DNA of 64,000 nt from JAFKFI01 sp963795435. GTDB taxonomy: Bacteria; Pseudomonadota; Alphaproteobacteria; Acetobacterales; Acetobacteraceae. Location: assembly GCA_963795435.1 (NCBI GenBank), contig CAWCHV010000007.1, positions 1,054,001 through 1,118,000 of the forward strand, read 5' to 3'. The translations under genes and the position numbers were made by a program. Position 1 is the first letter of the stretch. Each line of letters starts with the position of its first letter. Positions 42,581-51,174 of this stretch are shown piece after piece. The notes under the pieces were generated by a model. That model was given only the letters and a program-made list of their open reading frames with translations. It had not been told where the DNA came from and did not search any database.

Positions 42581-43810
42581 ATGCGTGCTGCGTCTCTGCC
42601 AAGCGAGACCGCGATCCGCGCGCTGCGGGCCCTCCTCTGCCTCGTGCTGGTCTGCGCGGTCGGGGCCTGCGCCAGCAGTCATCGCGGCGGTCGCTACGGG
42701 GGCGCCCGCAACTACACACCGCCAGGGCCGCCGGAGGATCCTTGGGGGCCGTATGTCCGCGAGGCGGCGGGGCGTTTCCAGGTGCCCGAGAGCTGGGTGC
42801 GGGAGGTGATGCGCCAGGAATCCGGCGGCAAGCAGTACCTCGACGGCGGTCTTACGACGTCGTCGGCCGGCGCGATGGGCCTCATGCAGGTGATGCCGAG
42901 CACCTACGAGGGCCTACGGCAGCGCTATGGACTGGGCGACGATCCCTATGATCCGCACAACAACATCCTTGCCGGCACCGCCTACATCAAGGAGATGTAC
43001 GACCGCTACGGCTCCCCCGGCTTCCTGGCGGCCTACAATGCCGGCCCCCGCCGGGTGGATGACTACCTATCCGGCGCCGGCAGCCTGCCGAACGAGACGG
43101 TGAACTACGTGGCCTCCATCGCGCCACGCATCGGCGGGTCCGGCCAGATGAGCGGGCCTCTATCGGCTTATGGCGGCGCGGCCGCGGGCTCGACCGTTCA
43201 GCAGGCAAGCATGGTGGTCGTGGACCGGATGGAGCCCGTCGCCTCACCCGGAGACCCGGGGATGCCGACGACGGTCCAGGGCGCGGCTAGGATGGCGCCC
43301 ATCGCCTCTCCCGGCGATCCGGGGATGCCGCCGGCGCTGCAGGTGGCGTCTGCGATGGCGCCGATTGCCTCGCCGGGAGACCCTGGTATGCCGCCGCCTA
43401 CCCCGGCCTATCCCGTGGGGACCACCAGCGCGCTCGCCGCCGCGCGACTTCCCGAGCCGATCCCACGCGCGCTCGAGCCAGAGCCTTCCCCGATGCGTCT
43501 GGTCGCCGCGACGCGCCCCTCACTGATGAGCACAGCCGCCGCCGCGGAGCCGGGGCGTGTCGCCATCCAGGTCGGCGCGTTCGCCAGCCCGGCAGAAGCC
43601 CGTCGCGCGGCCGAATCCGCCCGAGACATCGCCCGCTCGATCCCGCCCAGCGCCGAGACAATGATCGGCACCACCGCCCGGGGAGACGGGAGCGTGCTGT
43701 TCCGCGCCCGGCTGATCGGCATGACGCCCGGCCGTGCATTGAGCGCGTGTCAGCGTCTGCTGGCGAACGGCCGCCCGTGCTTCGTCGTCCCGTCCGACGG
43801 AACGTCGTAG
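42581..43810 (+). CDS. lipoprotein lytic transglycosylase with SPOR domain
   Basis: The 409-residue envelope protein has a lipoprotein leader (LVLVCAVGAC, Cys30). The SLT domain follows: MRQESGGKQY with catalytic Glu80, then AGAMGLMQVMPSTYEGLRQ and FLAAYNAGPRRVDDYL. A middle region contains three 21-residue repeats (APIASPGDPGMPP). The C-terminal SPOR domain (VAIQVGAFASPAEARRAAES) binds denuded septal peptidoglycan. It should cleave peptidoglycan glycan strands near the division site, like RlpA-type partners. The ATG at 42581 has gggaggaga before it. It is divergent from the thiolase operon. Confidence 0.92.
   Translation: MRAASLPSETAIRALRALLCLVLVCAVGACASSHRGGRYGGARNYTPPGPPEDPWGPYVREAAGRFQVPESWVREVMRQESGGKQYLDGGLTTSSAGAMGLMQVMPSTYEGLRQRYGLGDDPYDPHNNILAGTAYIKEMYDRYGSPGFLAAYNAGPRRVDDYLSGAGSLPNETVNYVASIAPRIGGSGQMSGPLSAYGGAAAGSTVQQASMVVVDRMEPVASPGDPGMPTTVQGAARMAPIASPGDPGMPPALQVASAMAPIASPGDPGMPPPTPAYPVGTTSALAAARLPEPIPRALEPEPSPMRLVAATRPSLMSTAAAAEPGRVAIQVGAFASPAEARRAAESARDIARSIPPSAETMIGTTARGDGSVLFRARLIGMTPGRALSACQRLLANGRPCFVVPSDGTS
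43229..43396 (+). repeat. three tandem 63-base units in the transglycosylase gene
   Basis: Units start at 43229, 43292 and 43355; the last is partial. Each encodes M-x-P-(V/I)-A-S-P-G-D-P-G-M-P and an eight-residue spacer. The unit is 21 codons, so the number can vary in frame. The repeats form the flexible linker between SLT and SPOR domains. Confidence 0.85.
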
Positions 43811-43877
43811 GCCGCGATCACGCATATGCATAATAGAGACAGAGATATAGTGCGCGAAAAGAGGCGCGAGCCTCGGC

Positions 43878-44651
43878 TCAGTGGGCCGTCCAGCCCCCAT
43901 CGACCACGAGGCTCGCCCCGGTCATGTAGGCCGATGCGTCGGACGCGAGGAACACCGCCGCACCCGCCGCGTCGCCCAGCTTGCCGAACCGGCCGAGCGG
44001 TGTATGGGCGAGCAGCGGCGCGGCCAGCGCGTCGTTTTCGCGCATCCCGGCGGTGAGGTCCGTCTCGAAATAGCCGGGCGCCAGAGTGTTCACCCGGACG
44101 CCGCGCTGCGCCCAGTCCAGCGCCAGCCCCTTGGTCAGCAGCTCGACCCCGCCCTTCGTCGCGCAATAGGGCACCGACCGGCGTAGTCCGACATGGCCGG
44201 CAACCGAGCTCACGTTGATGATCGAGCCCTTCCCCTGCCCGGCCATCACCGCGCCGAGATACTTGCAGCAGAGAAAGACGCCCGTGAGGTTGGTGTCTAC
44301 GATGTTCTGCCAGTCCGCGAGGCTGGTCCGCTCGATGCCGAGAAAGATCGGGTTTACACCGGCATTGTTCACCAGAATGTCGATCCGGCCGCACACCCCG
44401 AGCACCGCGTCGCGCAGCGCGGTCACGTCGCCCTCGCGCGAAACGTCCGCCATCTGCGCCAGCACGTCGTGGCCGCGTCCTCGCATCTCGACCGCCGCCC
44501 GGTCCAGAGTGGACTGGGTGCGGCCGGTCAGCACCACGCGGGCGCCGAAGACGGCGAGCCCTTCGGCGATACCCCGCCCGATCCCCCGCCCACCGCCGGT
44601 CACCACGGCGACCCGGCCGCTGAGGTCGAACAGCGTCTCGCGCTGGCTCAC
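43878..44651 (-). CDS. SDR family oxidoreductase
   Basis: The 257-residue classical SDR has VVTGGGRGIGRGIAEGLAVF, NNAGVNPIFLGIE, the catalytic NVSSVAGHVGLRRSVPYCAT with the Lys two residues later, and TGASLVVDGGW. Its start overlaps the stop of the acyl-CoA dehydrogenase gene by four bases, so it is the last gene of a kinase-ACAD-SDR operon. In 4-hydroxy acid pathways the equivalent enzyme oxidises or reduces a hydroxyacyl-CoA. That role is inferred from context. Confidence 0.9.
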   Translation of the reverse strand: MSQRETLFDLSGRVAVVTGGGRGIGRGIAEGLAVFGARVVLTGRTQSTLDRAAVEMRGRGHDVLAQMADVSREGDVTALRDAVLGVCGRIDILVNNAGVNPIFLGIERTSLADWQNIVDTNLTGVFLCCKYLGAVMAGQGKGSIINVSSVAGHVGLRRSVPYCATKGGVELLTKGLALDWAQRGVRVNTLAPGYFETDLTAGMRENDALAAPLLAHTPLGRFGKLGDAAGAAVFLASDASAYMTGASLVVDGGWTAH

Positions 44652-45817
44652 CAGTTCGCTCCCTGCCGGGCGATGCGTTGCGCCAGGCTCCAGCGATGCA
44701 CCTCCGACGGCCCGTCATAAATGCGGAAGCCGCGCACCTCGCGGAAGATCCGCTCGACCAGCGTCTCCCCCGTCACACCCTGCCCGCCCAGCACCTGCAC
44801 GCAGCGATCCGCGACCCGGTAGATCGCCTCCGAGCACAGCACCTTTGCCATGCTCAACTCCGTCCCGCCCCGTTCGCCCTGGTCGAGCAGCCAGGCGGTG
44901 TGCCAGATGGTCAGCCGGCTGGAGCGGATATCCATCTCGTTGTCCGCCAGCATGAAGCCGACGCCCTCGTGCTCGATCAGCTTGCGGCCGAACGCCTCCC
45001 GCCCGCGGGCGTACTCGCTGGCGATCTCGTGCGCCCGGCGTGCGGCGCCGAGCCACCTCATGCAGTGGGTCAGCCGGGCGGGAGCGAGGCGCACCTGCGC
45101 GTAGCGGAAGCCCTTGCCCGGCTCGCCCAGTATGTCGGCGGCGGGCACCCGCACATCGCTGAACCGCACCACGCCGTGGCCACCCGGAAAGCCCTGATCC
45201 AGACTGTCCATCGTGCGCACCACCTCGATCCCCGGCGTGCTCATGTCGGCCAGGAACATGGTGGAGCCGCCGCCCTCGCCGGTCGCCATGATGATCGCGA
45301 ACCCGGCGCCGTCCGCCCCGGTGGTGAACCACTTTGTCCCATTGATCACGTAGTGGTTGCCGTCCTTCACCGCCCGCGTGTTGAGCGCGGCGGGGTCGGA
45401 CCCTGCACCCGGCGGCGGCTCGGTCATGCAGAAGCACGAACGGATCTCGCCGGCGGTCAGCGGCCGTAGCCAGCGGTCCTTCTGCTCGGCGCTGGCGACC
45501 GCTTCCAGCAGATGCATATTGCCCTCATCCGGGGCGGAGATGTTCATCGCCAGCGGCCCGAGCAAAGAATACCCCGCCTCCTCGAACACGATCGCCTTGC
45601 CGGCATGCGTGAGGCCGAGGCCGCCGAACTCGGCCGAGACGTGCGGCGTCAGCAGCCCCTCGCGCGCGGCCAGGACGTTGAGCTCGCGCCGGAACGCATC
45701 GGTCGGGCCGTGCCGCGTCTGCCGCGCATCCCCTTCCAGCGGCACGATGGTCTCGCGAATGAAGGCGCGGGTCTTGTCCTTCAGCGCCTGAAGATCGGGA
45801 GGGAGGGAAAAATCCAT
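44648..45817 (-). CDS. acyl-CoA dehydrogenase family protein (ACAD10/11-like)
   Basis: The 389-residue flavoprotein has the ACAD signatures IRSCFCMTEPPPGAGSDPAA and FGRKLIEHEGVGFMLADNEM. The C-terminal VLGGQGVTGETLVERIFREV and RIYDGPSEVHRWSLAQRIA are also typical. The last motif is common in the ACAD10/11 group. It lies 13 bases after a phosphotransferase gene and overlaps the SDR gene. Partnering with a kinase is the hallmark of ACAD11-type 4-hydroxyacyl-CoA metabolism, so this enzyme may act on a phosphorylated acyl-CoA. Confidence 0.9.
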   Translation of the reverse strand: MDFSLPPDLQALKDKTRAFIRETIVPLEGDARQTRHGPTDAFRRELNVLAAREGLLTPHVSAEFGGLGLTHAGKAIVFEEAGYSLLGPLAMNISAPDEGNMHLLEAVASAEQKDRWLRPLTAGEIRSCFCMTEPPPGAGSDPAALNTRAVKDGNHYVINGTKWFTTGADGAGFAIIMATGEGGGSTMFLADMSTPGIEVVRTMDSLDQGFPGGHGVVRFSDVRVPAADILGEPGKGFRYAQVRLAPARLTHCMRWLGAARRAHEIASEYARGREAFGRKLIEHEGVGFMLADNEMDIRSSRLTIWHTAWLLDQGERGGTELSMAKVLCSEAIYRVADRCVQVLGGQGVTGETLVERIFREVRGFRIYDGPSEVHRWSLAQRIARQGANW

Positions 45818-45830
45818 CGGAAAAGCTCTT

Positions 45831-46898
45831 TCAGAAGGCGCGGCCGCGCGTGACGTCGCGGGTGAACTCCAGGAGCCCGTTGGCCATCGCGGTGAGGTGC
45901 GCGTAGCGCGGATCGGTGGTCTGACCGGTCACATGCCGATGGCCGAGTTGGAGGAAGATTACGCAGGTCTTGAACATGCCGAGCGCCCGGTGGAACAGGA
46001 AATCCGACAGGTCGCGCCCGGTCAGCGCTGCGTAGCGCTCGACCGCCTGCTCGCGGGTGACGAAGCCGGGCTCGGCGGTCGGCATCTGCCCCATCTCGTG
46101 CAGCGCCGGCGGGTCGTCGGGCTCGGTCCAGTAGCTGATCGTGGTAGCGAGATCGAAGAGCGGGTCGCCCCGCGTACCCTGGTCCCAATCAACCACCCCC
46201 ACCGCCGACAGGTCGGACGGTGCGAGGATCATGTTGTCCAGCTTGAAGTCGTTGTGGAGCAGCGAGGGCGCGCCGTCCGGGACGGCATGGCGCTCCAGCC
46301 AGTCGCCGATTTCGGCGATCAGCGGGGCCGATACCGCGTCCTGCACCGCCACGCCGCGCTTGCGCCAGCCGGCGACAGCGCGCCCGAGGAAGCCCGCCGG
46401 CCGGCCGAGATCGTCGAGCCCGACCGAGGCGGGATCGACCGCGTGGATCGCGGCCAGGGTCGCCAGTACCACCTCGGACAGCCGTGTGCCGGCTTCCGGG
46501 CGCCCGGCCAGTTCCGGCGGCAGCCGGTCTCGCACGGTCAGGCCGGCGCGATACTCGATGACCTGGAACGGCACGCCGACCACCGACTTGTCCTCGCATA
46601 GCAGCAGGCTGCGCGGCACGAAGCTCAGCGCGTCGGCCAGCCGGCTGAGGATGCGGTGCTCGCGGACCATGTCGTGCGCCCCGGCTGGCAATTCGCCCGG
46701 CGGGGGACGGCGCAACACGGCCGGCCGGCCGCCGACATGGATCAGGTAGTTGAGGTTGGCGAGGCCGCCCTTGAACTGGCCCGGCGGCGGCGCTTCATCA
46801 AGCGCGAGACCATGCGCGGCCAAGTACGCCCGTACCGCCGTCCAGTCCAACGGGACGCTTTCGGCAGGCGAGAGCACGCCGGCGGGCTTGTCCTGCAA
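45831..46898 (-). CDS. APH-fold phosphotransferase (ACAD11/LvaA-like kinase)
   Basis: This 355-residue kinase of the aminoglycoside-phosphotransferase fold has the nucleotide-binding lysine/arginine region HVGGRPAVLRRPPPGELPAG, the catalytic loop SLLHNDFKLDNMIL (HxDxxxxN) and the metal motif VGVVDWDQGTRGDP. Such proteins next to an ACAD phosphorylate 4-hydroxyacyl-CoAs rather than antibiotics. It starts at a TTG at 46898, with ggaggga only two bases before it. A GTG a few codons in is an alternative start. It is the first gene of the operon. Confidence 0.88.
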   Translation of the reverse strand: MQDKPAGVLSPAESVPLDWTAVRAYLAAHGLALDEAPPPGQFKGGLANLNYLIHVGGRPAVLRRPPPGELPAGAHDMVREHRILSRLADALSFVPRSLLLCEDKSVVGVPFQVIEYRAGLTVRDRLPPELAGRPEAGTRLSEVVLATLAAIHAVDPASVGLDDLGRPAGFLGRAVAGWRKRGVAVQDAVSAPLIAEIGDWLERHAVPDGAPSLLHNDFKLDNMILAPSDLSAVGVVDWDQGTRGDPLFDLATTISYWTEPDDPPALHEMGQMPTAEPGFVTREQAVERYAALTGRDLSDFLFHRALGMFKTCVIFLQLGHRHVTGQTTDPRYAHLTAMANGLLEFTRDVTRGRAF

Positions 46899-47006
46899 CG
46901 TCCCTCCAAGGATCGGCGATGAGGATGGCGGCGAGGGTGTGAGGCTTGCCCGTCGCCGTCAAGATCATCGCCCGCCTGGTGGTAGACGCCGCGCCGGGCG
47001 GCCCGG

Positions 47007-47201
47007 CTAGCGATCGAACGGGTTCTTGGCCTGGGTGTTGCCAAACATCTGGCGCCAAGCCGCCTCGCGCATGATGCGGCGCGTGTCCGGCTCTTCCGGA
47101 CGGCTCGCCCGGGCCGCCGTTCCGGCTGGTGGCTGTCGCCGGGCCGGCGGATCGGACTTCGCCTGCGAGACCATCGACGCCGCTGCCTTCTTCTTCGCCA
47201 T
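47007..47201 (-). CDS. small basic hypothetical protein
   Basis: The 64-residue frame begins MAKKKAAASMV and ends MREAAWRQMFGNTQAKNPFD. It has ggggtggg before the ATG at 47201. The Ala/Arg/Pro-rich middle looks disordered, while the C-terminal part with AWRQMFGN looks conserved-like. It lies 108 bases upstream of the kinase gene on the same strand. No function is known to me. Confidence 0.5.
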   Translation of the reverse strand: MAKKKAAASMVSQAKSDPPARRQPPAGTAARASRPEEPDTRRIMREAAWRQMFGNTQAKNPFDR

Positions 47202-47885
47202 CTGCCCACCCCAGCATCTTTTGAGAGCGCCTTTTGGCGCAGTCTAGCAGGCCATCCCCCCAGGCTGCCAGCGTCGCGTGAGCGCCACCGCCGTGGTTTG
47301 CCCTCTCGCGACCGATCGGGCGGACCTTAAGGTTACGCAGGATTAACTCGTCCTCGGCGAAGCCGATCCGACATGAATGTGCATGAACTGCTGGCCTCTG
47401 CGGCGAGAAGATCGGGCCGGATGGGCTTCCGAGACGGTGGCTCGGATTAGGGCCGGAGAATCGCAATTTCAGACGTGGTTGCGCGCTGGTTTTTCTGCGT
47501 GACTCGGGCGAAGTCTGTTATCGTCAATTCAATCGGTCGCGGCCTGCCAAGCGAAAAAGCACGGCGGATGACTGCGAGGACGGCGCGGGGGAAGCGGGCC
47601 AAGGACGCAACATAGCGGCAGGCGCCACGTTGAGGCGCCAGAAGGTCGCTCGCGGTCCGGGACTTGCTACACCGACAGAGCCACTCTGATCAGTTGTCGG
47701 TGGTGAAGAAAGGATAGCTTATGGCTGTTGTTTTTCCGGCCAAGGTGCGACTCGAAATCGGCAAGTTGTACCTAGCATGGGCACAAAAGATTTACCGGGA
47801 CAAATCAGAGGGGCCGGTGACATGCCTCACTGCATAGCGTTGCAGTCACGGTACGGTGTGATGAAACTTCCGGGCGGAGTGCTCG
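47202..47885. other. long regulatory gap upstream of prkA
   Basis: This 684-base stretch separates a minus-strand gene from the plus-strand prkA operon. It is poorer in GC than the genes around it and has no recognisable long ORF. It probably holds the prkA promoter. I cannot place sigma boxes with confidence. A short frame with a ribosome site lies at 47721-47837. Confidence 0.5.
47721..47837 (+). CDS. possible 38-codon leader ORF before prkA
   Basis: An ATG at 47721, preceded by gaaaggatagctt, opens a 38-codon frame beginning MAVVFPAKVRLEIGK and ending in TAG at 47835-47837. It stops 48 bases before the prkA start. It has no known family. It may be a leader peptide or chance. Confidence 0.25.
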   Translation: MAVVFPAKVRLEIGKLYLAWAQKIYRDKSEGPVTCLTA

Positions 47886-49832
47886 ATGCACATGTTCGAT
47901 GACGTCTTCACCGCATACTCCCGCACCTACGAATCGCGGCGAGAGACGGAAATGTCCCTGTCGGACTACCTGGAAGGGTGCCGCGACGACCCCATGATGT
48001 TCGCCAGCGCGCCGGAGCGTCTGCTCGCGGCTATCGGCGATCCGGAACTTGTGGACACGTCAAAGGACGCGCGCCTCGGCCGGATCTTCATGAACCGCAC
48101 CATGCGGATCTATCCCGCCTTCCCCGAGTTCTACGGCATGGAGGAGACGATCGAGCGGATCGTCGGCTTCTTCCGCCACGCCGCCCAGGGTCTCGAGGAG
48201 CGCAAGCAGATCCTCTATCTCCTGGGTCCGGTCGGCGGCGGCAAGTCGTCCTTGGCCGAGCGCCTGAAGGCGCTGATGGAGACCCACCCGGTCTACGTGC
48301 TGAAGGCCGGCAACCAGGTCAGCCCGGTGTTCGAGAGCCCGCTCGGCCTGTTCGACCCGGACCAGATGGGCGGCTTCCTAGAAGACCGCTACGGCATCCC
48401 CCGACGGCGCCTGACGCGCTTCATGAGCCCGTGGTGCGTCAAGCGGCTGGACGAATTCGGTGGCGACATTTCGAAGTTCAAGGTGATCCGCGTCACCCCG
48501 TCGCGGCTGCGCCAGGTGGCGATCGCCAAGACCGAGCCCGGCGACGAGAACAACCAGGACATCTCCTCGCTGGTCGGCAAGGTCGACATCCGCAAGCTCG
48601 AGCTGCACGCCCAGAACGACCCGGATGCCTATAGCTACTCGGGCGGCCTCAACCGCGCCAACCAGGGCATTCTCGAGTTCGTCGAGATGTTCAAGGCGCC
48701 GATCAAGATGCTCCACCCGCTGCTGACGGCGACGCAGGAGGGCAACTACATCGGCACCGAGAACATCGGCGCGATCCCGTTCTCCGGCATCATCATGGCC
48801 CACTCGAACGAGGCCGAGTGGCAGACGTTCAAGAACAACCGCAACAACGAGGCCTTTATCGACCGCATCTACGTCATCAAGGTGCCCTACTGCCTGCGCG
48901 TGACGGAGGAGCAGAAGATCTACGACAAGCTGGTGCAAAGCTCCGAGCTCTCCGGCGCGCCGTGCGCCCCGGCGACCTTGGAGATGTTGGCACGCTTCTC
49001 GGTGCTGTCGCGGCTGCGCAAGCACGAGAACTCGACGGTCTACACCAAGATGCGGGTTTATGACGGCGAGAGCCTGAAGGAGACCGACCCGCGCGCCCGC
49101 AGCATTCAGGAGTATCGTGACGGCGCCGGAGCCGACGAGGGGATGGACGGGATTTCCACCCGCTTCGCCTTCAAGGTGCTCGCGGCGACCTTCAACCATG
49201 ACACGACCGAGGTGGCGGCGGACCCCGTGCATCTCATGTACGCGCTGGAGCAGGCGATCCGCCGCGAGCAGCTGCCGGAGGACACCGAGAAGCGTTACCT
49301 GGAGTTCATCAAGGGCGAACTCGCTCCGCGCTACGCAGAGTTCATCGGCAACGAAATCCAGAAGGCCTATCTCGAATCGTATCACGATTACGGACAGAAC
49401 CTGTTCGACCGCTACGTCTCCTATGCGGACGCATGGGTCGAGGACCAGGACTTCAAGGATCCCGACACTGGCCAGCTGCTCAGCCGCGAGATGCTCAACC
49501 AGGAGCTGACCAAAATCGAGAAGCCCGCCGGAATTGCGAACCCGAAGGACTTCCGCAATGAGGTGGTCAAGTTCAGCTTGCGTGCGCGGGCTAACAACAA
49601 CGGGCGCAACCCCTCCTGGACGAGCTACGAGAAGATCCGCGACGTCATCGAACGGCGGATGTTCAGCCAGGTGGAGGAGCTTCTCCCGGTGATCAGCTTC
49701 GGCTCGAAGAAGGATAGCGACACCGAGAAGAAGCACGCGGAGTTCGTCGAGCGGATGACGTCGCGCGGCTACACGGAGCGGCAGGTTCGCCGATTGGTGG
49801 AGTGGTACATGCGGGTGAAGCAGGCCGGGTGA
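47886..49832 (+). CDS. prkA: PrkA family serine protein kinase
   Basis: The 648-residue cytoplasmic protein has an N-terminal AAA domain with Walker A LGPVGGGKSSLAERLKAL (near residue 120) and the C-terminal PrkA kinase-like domain. Conserved PrkA stretches include GGLNRANQGILEFVEMFKAP and IGAIPFSGIIMAHSNEAEWQ. The family (YeaG in E. coli) acts in stress, nitrogen starvation and sporulation settings. Some members have been reported as AAA proteases. The ATG at 47886 gives the usual N-terminus. yeaH and spoVR follow directly, the classical order. Confidence 0.96.
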   Translation: MHMFDDVFTAYSRTYESRRETEMSLSDYLEGCRDDPMMFASAPERLLAAIGDPELVDTSKDARLGRIFMNRTMRIYPAFPEFYGMEETIERIVGFFRHAAQGLEERKQILYLLGPVGGGKSSLAERLKALMETHPVYVLKAGNQVSPVFESPLGLFDPDQMGGFLEDRYGIPRRRLTRFMSPWCVKRLDEFGGDISKFKVIRVTPSRLRQVAIAKTEPGDENNQDISSLVGKVDIRKLELHAQNDPDAYSYSGGLNRANQGILEFVEMFKAPIKMLHPLLTATQEGNYIGTENIGAIPFSGIIMAHSNEAEWQTFKNNRNNEAFIDRIYVIKVPYCLRVTEEQKIYDKLVQSSELSGAPCAPATLEMLARFSVLSRLRKHENSTVYTKMRVYDGESLKETDPRARSIQEYRDGAGADEGMDGISTRFAFKVLAATFNHDTTEVAADPVHLMYALEQAIRREQLPEDTEKRYLEFIKGELAPRYAEFIGNEIQKAYLESYHDYGQNLFDRYVSYADAWVEDQDFKDPDTGQLLSREMLNQELTKIEKPAGIANPKDFRNEVVKFSLRARANNNGRNPSWTSYEKIRDVIERRMFSQVEELLPVISFGSKKDSDTEKKHAEFVERMTSRGYTERQVRRLVEWYMRVKQAG

Positions 49833-49866
49833 CGCCCGGCCGACACAACGGACAGGCAGCGTTTCG

Positions 49867-51174
49867 ATGCACATCGTAGACCGCCGTCTCAATCCTGGCG
49901 GCAAGAGCTTGGCCAACCGACAACGCTTCATGCGCCGTGCCAAGGCGGTCATCCGCAAGGCCGTGCATGAAAGCTCAGGCAGTCGCAGCATCAAGGACGC
50001 GGATCAGGGAGGGGAAATCTCGCTGCCGTCGCAGAGCGTACACGAACCCTCCTTCCATCGCTCGGGTAAGGGCGGCTTTCGCGAGCATCTGCTGCCCGGC
50101 AACAAGGAGTACATCGAGGGCGACACCATCCCACGCCCACCTGGCGGTGACGGGTCGGGCTCGGAGGGTAGCCCGGACGGCGAGGGTCAGGACGATTTCC
50201 GCTTCGCCCTGTCGCAGGACGAGTATGTCGACCTGTTTCTCGAAGACCTCGAGCTGCCCGATCTCGCCAAGCGGCGGGTGGTGGATGCCGAGGCGGTCGA
50301 TTGGCACCGCGCCGGCTACTCGGTCTCGGGGTCGCCGGCCAATCTCGCGTTGATGCGAACGGTGCGCAACAGCCTGTCCCGGCGCATCGCCATGCGCCGG
50401 CCGAAGGCGGACGAGATCATCCGCCTGCGCGAGGAGATCCATGCCCTCGAGGATAGCGGCGGCGACCCGATTCGACTGAACGTGCTCCGCGAGGAGTTGG
50501 AGCTGCTGCTGCGCCGCACCACGACGATCCCCTATATCGACCCGATCGACGTGCGCTACCGCCGCTTCGAGTCCACGCCCCGGCCGATCGCCAAGGCGGT
50601 GATGTTCTGCCTGATGGACGTCTCGGGCTCGATGACCGAGCACATGAAGGATCTGGCGAAGCGCTTCTATGTGCTGCTCTACATATTCCTCAAGCGCCGG
50701 TACAAGCATGTCGATGTCGTATTCATCCGCCACACCCACCAGGCACAGGAGGTGGACGAGGACACCTTCTTTCACAGCCCGGAGACCGGCGGCACGGTGG
50801 TGTCCACGGCACTCGACGAGATGATCCGCGTCGTTGCCGAACGCTACGCGCCGGAGGACTGGAACATCTACGCCGCCCAGGCCTCCGACGGCGACAATAC
50901 ATCGAGCGACAACGACAAGACCGCGGCACTGCTCACCGGCCATATCCTGCCGATCTGCCAGTACTATGCCTATCTGGAGGTCGGGCGCGAAGGCGAGAAC
51001 TTCCCGCCGGGCTTCATCCGGCGCGAGAGCGATCTCTGGCAGACCTATCAGGCGATTTGCCGCACCGGGGCGCCGATGGCGATGCGCAAGGTCAACCACC
51101 GGCGCGACATCTACCCGGTCTTTCGCGAGCTGTTCGCCAAGAAGACCGATAAGGCGGGAGCCGAGGCGACATGA
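49867..51174 (+). CDS. YeaH/YhbH family protein (DUF444)
   Basis: The 435-residue protein begins MHIVDRRLNPGGKSLANRQR, as DUF444 proteins do. The C-terminal von Willebrand A-like domain has the metal site MDVSGSMTEHMKDLAKRF (DxSxS). It then has FIRHTHQAQEVDEDTFFHS. A Glu/Gly-rich segment (GDGSGSEGSPDGEG) lies near residue 100. It starts 34 bases after prkA and overlaps spoVR by four bases. It likely works with PrkA and SpoVR in one stress response. The molecular role is unknown. Confidence 0.95.
   Translation: MHIVDRRLNPGGKSLANRQRFMRRAKAVIRKAVHESSGSRSIKDADQGGEISLPSQSVHEPSFHRSGKGGFREHLLPGNKEYIEGDTIPRPPGGDGSGSEGSPDGEGQDDFRFALSQDEYVDLFLEDLELPDLAKRRVVDAEAVDWHRAGYSVSGSPANLALMRTVRNSLSRRIAMRRPKADEIIRLREEIHALEDSGGDPIRLNVLREELELLLRRTTTIPYIDPIDVRYRRFESTPRPIAKAVMFCLMDVSGSMTEHMKDLAKRFYVLLYIFLKRRYKHVDVVFIRHTHQAQEVDEDTFFHSPETGGTVVSTALDEMIRVVAERYAPEDWNIYAAQASDGDNTSSDNDKTAALLTGHILPICQYYAYLEVGREGENFPPGFIRRESDLWQTYQAICRTGAPMAMRKVNHRRDIYPVFRELFAKKTDKAGAEAT

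Noticed and set aside
46798..47466. 222-residue minus-strand frame upstream of the kinase
   Set aside because: It crosses the intergenic region, has no motif and overlaps the better 64-residue frame and the kinase start.
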